Shown here: piece by piece, positions 51,401 through 63,221 of the stretch | How positions within the stretch are numbered: the stretch's first letter is position 1 | Layout of the letters: the number at the start of each line of letters is the position of its first letter | Assembly (NCBI GenBank): GCA_030446805.1 | Contig: JAUJMO010000005.1 | Coordinates: 89,059-152,279, forward strand | DNA from: Caulobacteraceae bacterium | GTDB lineage: Bacteria; Pseudomonadota; Alphaproteobacteria; Caulobacterales; Caulobacteraceae | Length of the DNA stretch: 63,221 nt | Direction: 5' to 3' | Notes under the pieces: model-generated | What the model was told of the DNA's origin: nothing | The model's database searches: none | Seen by the model: only the letters and a program-made list of their open reading frames with translations | Made by a program: the position numbers and the translations under genes

Positions 51401-54400
51401 TCGGCTTCTTCGCGCTCCAGCTGCTGGAGGATGTTCATCAGTCTTGGTCCTTTTCCGTCGGGCTTGAAGCGCCCTTTAGTTGTGAGTTGGCGAGGCTTTC
51501 GCCTCGCGGGGCTTGTCGTTCGGCGAGATGCGCCGCCCAGAGATCCGGGCGCCGCTCCCGCGTGGTCGTCTCCCGCTCCGCCCGGCGCCAGGCCGCGATC
51601 CGCTCGTGATCGCCGCTGAGCAACACCTCCGGTATCGGTCTGTCCTCCCACTGGCGGGGCCGCGTGAACTGCGGACCTTCCAGCAGGCCGTCCTCAAAAC
51701 TCTCCTCGCTCAGCGACGCCGCCTCGCCCAGCACGCCGGGAACCAGCCGCACCGCCGCCTCGATCACCAGGGCCGCCGCGGCCTCGCCGCCCGCCAGGAC
51801 GACGTCGCCGACCGCGACCTCCTCGAACCCGCGCGCGTCGATCACGCGCTGATCCACCCCCTCGAACCGACCGCACAGGATCACCAGACCCGGCCCGGCG
51901 GCCCATTGCTTGACGCGCGCCTGGGTCAGGGGCCGCCCCCGGGCGCTCATGTATAAAAGCGGCCGCCCCGCCCATCCTCCCTCCGCGTGGGCCACGCTGG
52001 AGAGCGCCCGGTCGATCACGTCCGCCTTGAGAACCTGCCCCGGACCCCCGCCCGCAGGCGTGTCGTCCAGGAAGCCGCGCTTATCGCCGGAATGGGCCCG
52101 GATGTCCACACACTCCAGCGCCCACAGCCCCTTCTCCCGCCAAGCCGAGCCGATCAGGCTCACGCCCAGCGGCCCGGGAAAGGCCTCGGGGAACATGGTC
52201 AGAACGGTGGCCTGAAACATGGGTCGGCTTCTACCCCCACCCTCGTCATCCCGGAAACGGCGCGGCCCTTGTCCGGGACCCAGGGCCACGGCGCCGAACC
52301 CTGGCCCAGGGCAGCCTGGGATCGCGGTTATCCCGCTTCGGCTGCCCCCTACAGTGGCCCGTTCTGGTCGAGCAGGACCTCGAACCCTCCGAACACCATC
52401 CGCTTGCCGTCGAAAGGCATCCCGGGGAACTGGGCCAGCCGCGGATCCGCCATGAACGTCTTCTGCGGATCGCCTCGGTTTTCAGGCGGGCTCGAGCTGC
52501 GCCTGGGCGGCGGCCGGAGCCGCATCGGCCGACTGGCCGGCGCCCTGCGCCGCGAGGAAGGCCTCCACGTCCATCCACATCACCTCCCAGATGTGGCCGT
52601 CCGGGTCCTCGAAGCTGCGGCCGTACATCAGGCCGTAATCCTGCGTCGGCGTGGGATCGATCGCCCCGCCGGCGTCGCGCGCGCGCGCCACCCAGCCGTC
52701 CACCCCGGCGCGGCTGTCGGCCGACAGGCACAGCAGCACCTGCGCATTGTTCCGCGCGTCCGGGATCGCCTTGGGCGTGAACCGCCCGAAGAACGCGTGC
52801 GTCAGCAGCATCACGTGGATGGTGTCGGAGAAGACCATGCAGGCGGCCTCCTCATTGCTGAAGCGCGGGTCCTTCCGCGCACCCACGCTCTCGTAGAAGG
52901 CGGTCGACCGTTCCAGGTCGCGGACGGGCAGATTGATGAAGATCAGTTGCGCCATGTCGGGTCTCCTCCCTTGCGGTTCGGCTCTGATGACCCAAATGGT
53001 TATCTATGTCAACTGTACAGTTAGAAAACATAACTGGCCTGTCTGAGCCCACCCGCCGTCGCTACGACGATGCTTGCGGCGCGGCGCACGGACTTGACCT
53101 GGTCGGCGACCGCTGGTCCCTGCTGGTCGTGCGCGAGCTGATGCTGGGACCCCGCCGCTTCGGCGCCATCCGCGCCGGCCTCCCCGGGATCAGCGCCAAC
53201 GTCCTCACCCAGAAGCTGGACGCGCTTGAGGCCGCGGGCGTGCTGGAACGGCGACGCCTCCCGCCGCCCGCCTCCACTCAGGTCTATGAGCTCACGCCCT
53301 GGGGTTATGAAACCCGGCCCATCTTCCAGGTCCTCGGCCGCTGGGCGGCCCGCTCGCCCCACCACGATCCGACCCTGCCCCTCAGCGCCGCCTCCCTGGT
53401 GCTGTCCCTCACCACCATGATCGACCCGGAGCGCGCCCGGGGCCTGCACGCCCGCATCGGCCTGCGCCTGGGCGCGGAGTCCGTCCTCATCCGCCTGGAC
53501 GACGGCCGGATCGACTACGCCCGGGACCACCTCGACCACGTCGACCTCCTGCTCGAAGCCGCTCCCCCCGTGCTCGCCGCCGCCATCTACGGCGGCCAGC
53601 CGCTGGCGGCCTTGGAGGCCGCCGGCGCCCTGAAGCTCAGCGGCGACCGCGCCCTGGCCGTGCGCTTCGTCACCCTGTTCCCGCTTCCATCCAAGGCGGG
53701 CGCCTAGTCACCCCGGCGCCGTCGCCAGCCAGATCACGTGCCGCGCGCCCTTGCGCCCGCCCCGGGCGCGCACCCCCACCTCCGCAACGGCGTAGCCCGC
53801 CGTCCGCAGCCGCTTGGCGAAGCCCGGGTGGGGCGCCGAGGACCAGACGGCCAGCACGCCGCCCGGCCGCAGCGCCCGCAGCGCCGTGGACAGCCCGCCC
53901 AGGTCGTAGAGCCGGTCGTTCTCGGTCCGCGTGAGCCCTTCCGGCCCGTTGTCCACGTCCAGCAGGATCGCATCCCAGTCGCCGGTCGCGATCACGGCGG
54001 CCACGTCCTCCACCCTCAGCCTCACCCGGGGGTCGTCCAGGCTGCCCGCGAACAGCTCGGCCATGGGGCCCCGCGCCCACTCCGCCACCGCCGGCACGAG
54101 CTCCGCGACCGTCACCTGCGCGCCAGGCGGCAGCACCGTCAGGGCCGCGCGCAAGGTGAACCCCATGCCCAGACCGCCGATCAGCACCCGCGCCCGGCCG
54201 GGATCGCGCAGTTTCGCGCAGGCCATGGTCGCCAGCGCCTCCTCCGAACCGGTCAGCCGATTGTTCATCAGCTCCACCGCGCCCGCCATGATCGACAGCT
54301 CCGAGCCGCGCCGCATGAGCCTGAGCTCGCCGCCCCCGCCCGGCATCTCCGCCGCCCCCAGTTGCTCCCATCTGATCATCGAAGCGCGAAGTCCGCCCGC

Positions 54401-57400
54401 ACCCGCACCTCGCGCACGTCCACCCCCGCCTGCACCGGCGGAGGCGCCGCCATCCGCGGGGGCGCCATAGAGGCCGCCTCCGTCGCGACAGCATAGTCAG
54501 AGCGGATCGGCGCGCCCTGCACGCCGCCGTCGTCCGCCTTCACCTCCAGCCGCTCCAAACCCGCCACCACGCGGTTGGCCGCCGCATTGTTGCCCGCGCT
54601 GACCGCTGCCGCCGTCCCCGCCTGGGTCGTCACTCCCACGGTGAACCGCGCCTCGTCCGGGCGAACCTCGCTCCGCCCCGTGGCCGCCGCCTGCAGCAGC
54701 ACCTCGTTACGCGCCACCCCGCGCGGATCCGCCTCCGGCGCACAGCCCGCGGCCCCGGCCAGCAGAACAGGGAGCAATAGACGACGCATGGCGACCTCCG
54801 GGGACGGGTAGTCCCCACCTTGTCCGCCGCGACGCCGGCTTGTCGAGCCGCCCTCGAAGCCCCGCAGCGATCGGCGGGACGACGTCGGTCCTCGCTATGC
54901 CGAACAGCATGGAGGAGGGGGACCACCAGGTCGTGGAGGGGCGGCTGCGCCCGCCATCTCCACCCCGTCTGCACGCAAGCTGCAACCATCCCCCCTCTCG
55001 CCTGCAAACGCCCCGTCTAGGGGTGCCTGCCGCACACCCCAGGTGAGTCATGACGCAGGCCCCGCCCACGCCCCCACCCAAGCGGCCCGGCTGGATCAGC
55101 CTCCTGTTCGGCGTGCTCTTTCCCGCCTTCGTCATCGGCTTCGAGCTGCTTACCCGCCTTTGCGCCGAAGTCTTCTTCAACCCGATGCCCAGCGCGGCCA
55201 GCATCCTGCTGGTCTCGGCGGTTCCTGGGGTGAATCTCGCCCTCTGGCTGCGGCTTCAGCGACGGGAGCCCCTGCAAAGCGGGCGATGGCTGCTGGCGGG
55301 CGGCTCGGCGTCCGCGGTGGCGGCCTGCTACGCGCTAATTTTCACCCCGCTCTACCCCCTGGCCGCCGTGGGCGTCCTCGTCTTCGGCCTGGGCCTGCTG
55401 CCGTTCGGCCCCGTGGCCGCCTGCACCGTGGCCGTTGTGCTCACGCGCAAGGCGGGCCGAAGTTCCGCCACCGAACCGCGCCGCCGGAGCGGGCGAACGG
55501 CGTTCGCCGGCGTCCTGCTGGGCTTGGTCGCCCTCTTGCTCATCGACCTGCCCTCGGCGGCCACCCGCCTCGCGCTCACCTGGAGCGCCAGTCCCCACGC
55601 GGTGGACCAGCGCCGCGGTTTGGACACCATGCGGGCGATCGGCGATCGGGGCCTTCTGCTCCGGCTCTGCTACGACAGCGCGGGCCAGCCCAGCGGGCTG
55701 CTCAGCCTCCTCGCCTCGGGAGGCGAAGCCGTCAGCTCCGAAGGGGCGCGGGAGCTCTACTACCGAGTCACCGGTCAGGCCTTCAACACCGTTCGCCCGC
55801 CCTATGACGGCGGCGCTTGGAGCTTCACCCGCGAGTTCGCCTTCGACGGGGACCAGGGCGGCGCCCAGGTCGGGGGCCGCCTCCGCGACCTGCACCTTGC
55901 GTCCTCCCGCATCGATGGTTCCGTGGCTAACCACGCCGGGGCCGCCTACCTGGAATGGACCTTCGAGGTCCGCAACCGGGGCGATCAGCCCGCGGAAGCG
56001 CGCTTCCAGCTCCAGCCTCCGCCGGGCGGCGTCGTCACCCGCGCCACGCTCTGGGTGAACGGAGAACCCCGCGAGGCGGTCTTCGCCAACCGGGGCGCGG
56101 TGCGGGCGGCCTATGAGCAGATCGTCGTGCGCGAGCGGCGCGATCCCCTGCTGGTCACCGCCGGCCCAGGCGGCCGGGTTCTGGTGCAGGCTTTTCCCGT
56201 GCCCGCGGGCGGAACGATGAAGTTCCGCCTGGGCCTCACGGCGCCGCTCCAGGGTTCGGCTCCGGACATGGGCCGGCTCACCTTGCCGGCCATGGTGGAC
56301 CGCAACTTCACCATCGGCGACGGCTTGAAGCACGCGGTTTGGATCGAAGGGGACGGCGCCTTGAGCGGCGACTCCGCCTTGTTCCGCGCGGAGGCCCCGG
56401 TGGGAGTCGCCCGCCTGCGGGGAAACCTCACGGACGTCGCCTTGTCCGCGAGCCGTCCCACGATCACGGCGCGATCCCCACGTCAGAACGCCTACGCCCT
56501 CGCGCCCTCCGCCCCGGTCGCGAACCTCATGCTGGTGGTGGACGGCTCCGTCGCCCTGCGAAACCACGCCGGGGCCCTGCGCGAAGCGCTGGGCCGCATT
56601 CCGCCAGGCGCCTCGGTAGGCCTGGTGCTCGCGCGCGAGGAACCGCAGGCGCTGGCCCCGGCGCCCTGGTCGCCCGAACGACGACGGGCGTTCGAACAGG
56701 TGCTAGGCGCCGGTCGCTTCCTCGGCGGTCAGGACAATGCGGGAGCCCTGGCCGAAGCGCTGGAAGCGGTCGGGCCCGCAGGCGCCGTGCTGTGGGTGCA
56801 TGGTCCTCAGCCCGTGCGTTTCGCCGCAGGCGCCGCGCGGCTGGAGCAGACGGTGGAGCGCCTGGGCCGCCCGGCGCGTTTGATCAGCCACACCGTCGCT
56901 CCCGGCCCCGACCAGACCACGCCGGACTCCCCCTGGGGGTGGACGGCCCAAAGCCTTCCCGGCACGGGGGACACGGCGCAGGACGTAGGAGGCGCGCTGG
57001 CCGGCCTGCTCACCCCTGGGCCCCGCTGGAGGCCGACGGCGGACGGGCTTTCTGCGCACGGGGAGCGGCTGGCCGGCTACCGGGCGGTGCTGGACCTGCT
57101 CGCCGCCAACACGCCCACCGGACGCGCCCAGGCCGAAGCCATCGCCGCCCACCTCAAGCTCGTCACCCCGGTCAGCGGCGCGGTCGTGCTGGAGACCGAC
57201 GCCGATTACGCCCAGTCGGGGCTGGAGCCGCCGAACGCCGCCGAGGTGCCCACCGTGCCGGAGCCTTCCGAATGGGCCCTGCTCGGGCTAGCCGCGGCGG
57301 TGCTGGCCTGGACCCTGCACCGACGGCGCCGGTGGGCGCTCGCGTGACCCGGCCCATCCTCGTCCTGCTGCTCCTGGCCGCCGCTTTCTGGAAGGCCTGG

Positions 57401-60400
57401 CTCACCTACGCCGTTCGCATCGCCGCCTCGCCCGGCGAGGGCCTGCCCATGCTGCTGGCGGGCGGCGCCCTGCTCGCCGGCCTGGGCCTCGCCGTCGCGC
57501 GACGGCGCAAGCTGTCCGGACCACCTCTGCCCCCCCTGGTGGCTGGCCTTGCGCTCTATACGGCAGCCGCCGCGCTCGCGCCTCCGATGCTGAGCCTGGG
57601 CCTCGCCGTGGCGACCCTGGCCTATGCGCTCCACCACGCCGCCACCGGACGTGCGCCCTCGCCGGCCGTCTATGGCCTCGTTCTCATGGCCCTGCCCGTT
57701 CTGCCCAGCCTGGAGTTCTTCGCCGCCCATCCCTTGCGCCTGGTCGCCGGCGGCCTCACCGCGGCTTCTCTGCAGATGAGCGGGCTGAGCGTGACCCAGG
57801 CCGGCGCAGGGCTCATCTGGCGCGGCGAGACCATCCAGTTCGACGCTGCCTGCAGCGGCGTGCGCATGCTCTGGGCCGCCGTCCTGCTGGCCAGCGCCTT
57901 GGCTTGGGCGCGCGGCTACGGCGCGATCCGTTACGCGGCCGCGCTTCTGCTGGCGCTCGTCCTGGCCGTGCTGGGCAATGTGATCCGCGCCTCCAGCCTC
58001 TTCTACCTCGAAGCCGAACTGGTCGCCGCCCCCGGGCCCTGGGCGCACGAGGCCGTGGGCATGGCCGCCTTTCTGCTCACAGCCGCCCTGCTCGCGGCGG
58101 CTGTGGCCCGCCTGCCGGAACGCCTCCGGTGAGGGGGCCCGCCGCGATCGCCCTGGCCGCGGCCGCGCTGGCCGCCGCAGCGGCCCCGGCGTTCCGTGAG
58201 CGCGCGGGAGGTCAGCCCGCTTCAGCCTTCCCCGGCTGGCCCAACCGGTATGAGGGCCGGGCCCTCTCGCCCGTCCCGCTCCAGCCCCGCGACGCTGGGT
58301 TCGCCCGCGGTTTCCCCGGGCGGGTCGCCCGGTTTCAGGACGGGCGGCGGCAGATCGTGCTCCGGTGGACCGCCGGACCCACCCGCCGCCTGCACCCGGC
58401 CGTGCAATGTTTCCGGGGCGCGGGCTACGCCGTCCGCCCTGCCCCCATGACCCGCACGGCCGCCGGCGCGGCCTCGACCTGTTTCCGCGCTACCCGCGAC
58501 GGCCGGGCCCTGACCGTGTGCGAACACCTGACCGACGCCCGAGGCCGGAGCTGGTCGGACGTCTCCGCCTGGTGGTGGTCGGCCGCTCTCCGCCCCAGCG
58601 CTGGCGGCTACTGGTCCTACGTCGTGGCCGACCCCGCATGAAAAAGGCCCGCGCCGTTTCCGACGCGGGCCCCCTTCTCACACTGACGCCGCGGCCTATT
58701 CCTTCGTCTGCGCCCCGCGCAGCGCCGCGCCCAGGATGTCGCCCAGGGAGGCGCCCGAGTCGGGGGAGCCGTACTGCTCCATGGCGGCCTTTTCGTCTTT
58801 CAGCTCCAGGGCCTTGATCGACAGGCCGACCTTGCGGGCGGCCTTGTCGATGCTGGTCACCTGGGCGTCGACGCGGTCGCCCACCGCGAAGCGCTCGGGG
58901 CGCTGGTCGGCCCGGTCGCGCGACAGGTCGGCCTTGCGGATGAAGGCGGTCATCGGCGTCTCTTCGTCGCCGAACCTGACCTCGATGCCGCCGCTGGTGA
59001 TCTCCTCACCTCCACCGTCACCGTCTGGCCGCGGCGCAGGCCGTCGCCGGCCGCCTCCATGGGGTCGCCGCCCAGTTGCTTGATGCCCAAGGAGATGCGC
59101 TCCTTCTCGGCGTCGACGTCCAGCACCTGGGCCTTGACAACGTCGCCCTTCTTGTAGCGTGCGACGGCTTCCTCACCCGAGGCGCTCCAGTCGATGTCCG
59201 ACAGGTGGACCATGCCGTCGATGTCGTCCTCCAGGCCGATGAACAGGCCGAACTCGGTGATGTTCTTGACCTCGCCCTCGACCACCGAGCCCACGGGGTG
59301 ACGATCGGTGAAGGTCTCCCAGGGATTGTCCTGAGCCTGCTTGAGGCCGAGCGAAATCCGGCGCTTGGACCCGTCCACGTCCAGCACGACCACCTCGACC
59401 TCCTGCGAGGTGGACACGATCTTGCCCGGGTGGGCGTTCTTCTTGGTCCAGCTCATCTCGGACACGTGCACCAGGCCCTCGACGCCCGCCTCCAGCTCCA
59501 CAAAGGCGCCGTAGTCGGTGATGTTGGTGACGCGGCCGGTGTGCCGGGTGCCGGCGGCGTATTTCTCGTCCACGCCGTCCCACGGGTCGGACTGCAGCTG
59601 CTTCATGCCCAGGCTGATGCGCTGGGTGTCCGGGTTGATCTTGACGATCTGCACCTTGACCGTGTCGCCCACGGCCAGGACCTGGCTCGGGTGGTTGACG
59701 CGCTTCCAGCTCATGTCGGTGACGTGCAGCAGGCCGTCGATGCCGCCCAGGTCCACAAAGGCGCCGTAGTCGGTGATGTTCTTGACCACGCCCTCGCGCA
59801 CTTCCCCTTCCTGCAGCTGGCTCACCAGTTCGGTGCGCTGCTCGGCGCGGGCCTCCTCCAGGATGGCGCGACGCGAAACCACGATGTTGCCGCGCGGACG
59901 GTCCATCTTGAGAATGGCGAAAGGCTGTTCCTTGCCCATCAGCGGGCCCACGTCGCGCACGGGACGGATGTCGACCTGCGAACCCGGCAGGAAGGCCGAG
60001 GCGCCGCCCAGGTCCACGGTGAAGCCGCCCTTGACGCGGCCCACGATGGTGCCGTTGACGGGCTGGTTGTCGGCGAACACCACCTCCAGGCGGGTCCAGG
60101 CTTCTTCGCGCTTGGCCTTTTCGCGGCTGATCACCGCCTCGCCCAGCGCGTTCTCGACGCGCTCCAAGAAGACCTCGACCGTATCGCCCACCTTGGGCGC
60201 TTCACCCTCGCCGGGGCCGGTGAACTCCTTGGTGGAGATGCGGCCTTCCGTCTTCAGGCCCACGTCGACGATGACGAAGTCGCGGTCGATGCCGACGACC
60301 TTGCCGGGAACCACGGAGCCTTCGGCGAAGTCGCGCCCGCCCAGGGTCTCTTCGAGCAGGGCCGCGAAGTCGTCGCGGGAGGGGGTGAAGCTTTGAACGT

Positions 60401-63221
60401 CGGTCATGAATGTCTCGGTTGGCGCAAGTCGGCCCGGGTGGGCGCGCGCTCGCGGCTTTGCTGATGAGGGGTGGTGGTCGGAAGCTCGGTCGCCCGGTTG
60501 GATTACCCTTGGCCGGGAGCGGAGCTCTCCAACCAGCGGGCGCGGGCGGTGTCGACGATGCGGCGGGCCGCCTCGACAGCCGCCGATATACCCATCTCGG
60601 TCGTGTCGAGCAAGACGGCGTCGTCGGCCTTCTGCAGGGGCGCGGACTGGCGGCGGCTGTCGCGATCGTCCCGGCGGCGGATGTCCTCCAGGACGTCGTG
60701 CAGGCTCAGGTCGGCGTCCTGGAGCACCAGTTGCCTCCAGCGCCGCTCCGCCCGCACCAGAGGCGAGGCGGTGACGTAGAGCTTGGCTGGGGCGTCCGGC
60801 GCGATCACCGTGCCGATGTCGCGCCCGTCCAGCACCGCGCCCCCTGACTGGGCGGCGAACGCCTGCTGCAGCTGCATCAGCGCCGCCCGCACGCCGGGGT
60901 GGGCCGCCGCCCGGCTGGCCGCCTCGCCGGCTTCGCGCCCCCCCAGCCGCGGTGAGTGGAGCCGCTCGAGGTCGAGGTCCCGGGCGGCCGCCTCCGCCAG
61001 GCCTGGATCGCCGGGGTCGCCCCCGGACTCCAGCACCGTCAGACCCACGGCCCGATACAGCAGGCCCGTGTCCAGAAACGGCAGGCCGTAGTCCGCCGCC
61101 AGCTTGCTGGCGACCGTGCCCTTGCCGCTGGCCGCCGGGCCGTCCACCGCGATGACGAAGCCGCTCATGCGGGGGCCAGATCCGCTCCCAGCCCACCCAT
61201 CATCGCCAGGAAGCCGGGGAAGCTGGTGGCCACCATCTCGGCGCGATCCACCGTGACCGCGGCCTCGGCCCCCAGTCCCAGAACCGCAAAGCCCATGGCC
61301 AGGCGGTGATCGCCATGCGTCTCCACCGCCGCCCCGCCGCGCGGAGGCCGGCCGCGCCCGTGAACGATCAGCCCGTCCATCTCCTCGTCCACCTCCACAC
61401 CGCAGGCGCGCAGTCCCGTGGCCACCGCCGTGATGCGATCGGTCTCCTTGCGCCGGAGGTCCTCCACGCCCCGCATCACTGTGGTTCCTTCGGCGAAGGC
61501 GGCGAGTACGCTCAGGATCGGATATTCGTCGATCATCGACGGCGCCCGCTCGGGCGGCACCACGACGCCCCGCAGGCGGGAGAATCGGGCTGTGACGTCG
61601 CCCACCGGCTCTCCCGCATCCTCGCGCACCGCGATCTCCAGCTCGGCCCCCATCTCCCTCAGGGTCTGGAACAGGCCGCAGCGCAGCGGGTTCAGCAGCA
61701 CGCCCGCGACCGTCACCTCCGACCCGGGCGTGATCAGGGCGGCCGCCAGCGGAAAGGCCGCCGAGGAGGGGTCCCCCGGAACCCGCACCGACGTCCCCCG
61801 CAGCCGCGCACCCGGCCGCAGGTGCACCGCGCGTCCGATCTCGGTCTGCTCGACGCTGAGGTCCGCGCCGAAGGCCGGCAGCATGCGTTCGGTGTGGTCG
61901 CGCGTGGGCCTCCGCTCGAGCACGGTGGTGGGCGAGGCCGCGTGCAGCCCGGCCAGCAGCACCGCCGACTTCACCTGGGCCGAGGCCACGGGCGGCTCAT
62001 AGGCCAGCCCGCGCAGAAAGGCGCCGATCACCGTGACCGGCAGCCCGTCGCCGCGCACGGTGGCCCCCATGGCCGACAAGGGGGCGATGACCCGGTCCAC
62101 CGGACGTCCGCGCAGGGAGGCGTCGCCGTCGAACTCCGTCTGGATCAGATAGCCCGCAGCCGCGCCCATGAGCAGCCGCAAGGCCGTTCCCGAGTTTCCG
62201 CAGTCGATGACGCCGTCCGGCTGGCGGAGTTCGCCGCGCCCGTTCACGGTCCAGAGCCCGTCCGCGCCCCGCGCCACCTCCGCGCCAAAGGCCCGCATGG
62301 CGGCCGCGGTGGCCATCACGTCGGCCCCTTCCAGCAGGCCCTCGACGGTGGTGCGGCCCTCGGCCATGCCGCCCAGGATCAGGGCGCGGTGCGAGATGGA
62401 CTTGTCCCCCGGGGCCGTCACCCGGCCGCGCAGGGGCCCGCCCGGACCGGCCTTCAACCGGCGGGCTTGCGGGGCGTGGGTGTTCTGTCCATCTGGCGCC
62501 GGTTCCAAAGCCCCCTCGCTTTACAGCGCCGTCCGGCGGTGGCAAGCGAGCGCCGCTTCATCTCCACCGCAAGGTTCCCCCGTTGGCCGCACCCGAACTC
62601 GGCGCCAAGCAGCTCTGCCCGAACTGCCAGGCCAAATTCTACGACCTGAACCGGCGCCCCGCCCACTGCCCCAAGTGCGACGCCGAGTTCGACCCGGACG
62701 AGGCCAAGGTCCGCCGCGTCGTGCGCGGCCGCGCCGCTCCGAACTATGAGGAGGAGGCCGAGGACAAGGTCGTCGAGAAGGACGCCGACGAGGACGAAGA
62801 CGAGGACACCGAAGAGGTTACCCCCGAGATCGACGAGCCCGCCGCGGCCGAGCCGCTGGAAGCCGACGACGAGGACGTCGATCCGGGCGAGCCCGCCCCC
62901 GCCCCCGGCGGCGACGACCTGGGCGTGGACTTCGAAGAGGAGGCGGCCGACGAGGACGAGGACGACGAGGCCGTTCCCTTCCTGGAGGACGAGGACGACG
63001 ACCTGCCCGACGACGACCTGATCCCCGGCCCCGACGAGGACGAACAATAAGCGGCGACAAAGCCGGGCCCCGGGGCTTGATCCGCTCCCAAGCCCGGCCT
63101 AGTTTCCGCGGCCTTCCGGCGGGGTCCCCCCCGCCGGACCCATATGGGGCTATAGCTCAGCTGGTAGAGCGCTTGAATGGCATTCAAGAGGTCAGCGGTT
63201 CGACTCCGCTTAGCTCCACCA

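Overview
The window is high-GC (about 70 percent by eye) alphaproteobacterial chromosome. The gene content (recF-gyrB with a TTG start on gyrB, RegB/RegA-type redox sensing, MmcB, a TIGR02300-like acidic protein, several S9 and M3 periplasmic peptidases, DUF885 and DUF3833 lipoproteins, an intracellular PHA depolymerase) fits the Caulobacteraceae (Caulobacter, Phenylobacterium or Brevundimonas). The genus cannot be fixed from the sequence alone.

Layout. 1-12.6 kb: secreted peptidases (an M3 metallopeptidase lipoprotein, two S9 serine peptidases, one with a C-terminal MliC-like domain), a UMF1/Atg22-type MFS transporter and the sdhC-sdhD-sdhA-sdhB operon. 12.8-16.4 kb: recF-gyrB. 16.4-24.8 kb: a worn accessory stretch. 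It holds a two-gene DUF6978-like/DUF1828-like cassette, a decayed partial copy of xth, a hybrid histidine kinase broken by an internal out-of-frame deletion, intact xth, a CBS protein and a lone receiver protein, a degenerate IS630 element, a Fic protein of lower GC with repeated promoter-region motifs, and a remnant of an XRE regulator. 24.8-35.1 kb: housekeeping again (recQ, pirin, class A PBP, YgjP-like protease, phaZ, sco, regB/regA, mmcB).

35,157-38,996 is a complete transposon of 3,840 bp. It has 22-bp terminal inverted repeats matching at 20 of 22 positions and a perfect 10-bp target duplication. It carries an IS1-like DDE transposase whose stop codon overlaps the start of a PemK/MazF-like gene, plus five passenger genes of unknown function and several strong RNA hairpins. 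This is a cargo-carrying (transporter) IS, and it is the most self-contained unusual unit in the window. A small older transposase scrap lies next to it at 39.1 kb.

39.3-54.8 kb is mostly ordinary: DUF418 membrane protein, lipocalin, a sirtuin with a 57-residue coupled partner, pyridoxal kinase, an EstB-like esterase, RarD, asd, rplS-trmD, and an HxlR regulator with a palindromic operator. A DUF559 gene here is bracketed by inverted 60-bp palindromic repeats. 55.0-58.6 kb holds a tightly coupled three-gene exosortase unit: a VIT-domain protein with an N-terminal membrane region and a PEP-CTERM tail, a dedicated exosortase with its Cys/Arg/His triad, and a small EpsI-like companion. 58.7-63.2 kb holds rpsA (with an apparent single-base frameshift near its 3' end), cmk, aroA, a TIGR02300-like gene and a complete tRNA-Ala(GGC) ending exactly at the window edge.

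Two candidate systems deserve most attention: the IS1-like transposon with its coupled PemK-like gene and structured RNA region, and the private exosortase/VIT-target operon. The DUF6978/DUF1828 cassette with tandem repeats in front of it is a third, weaker candidate.
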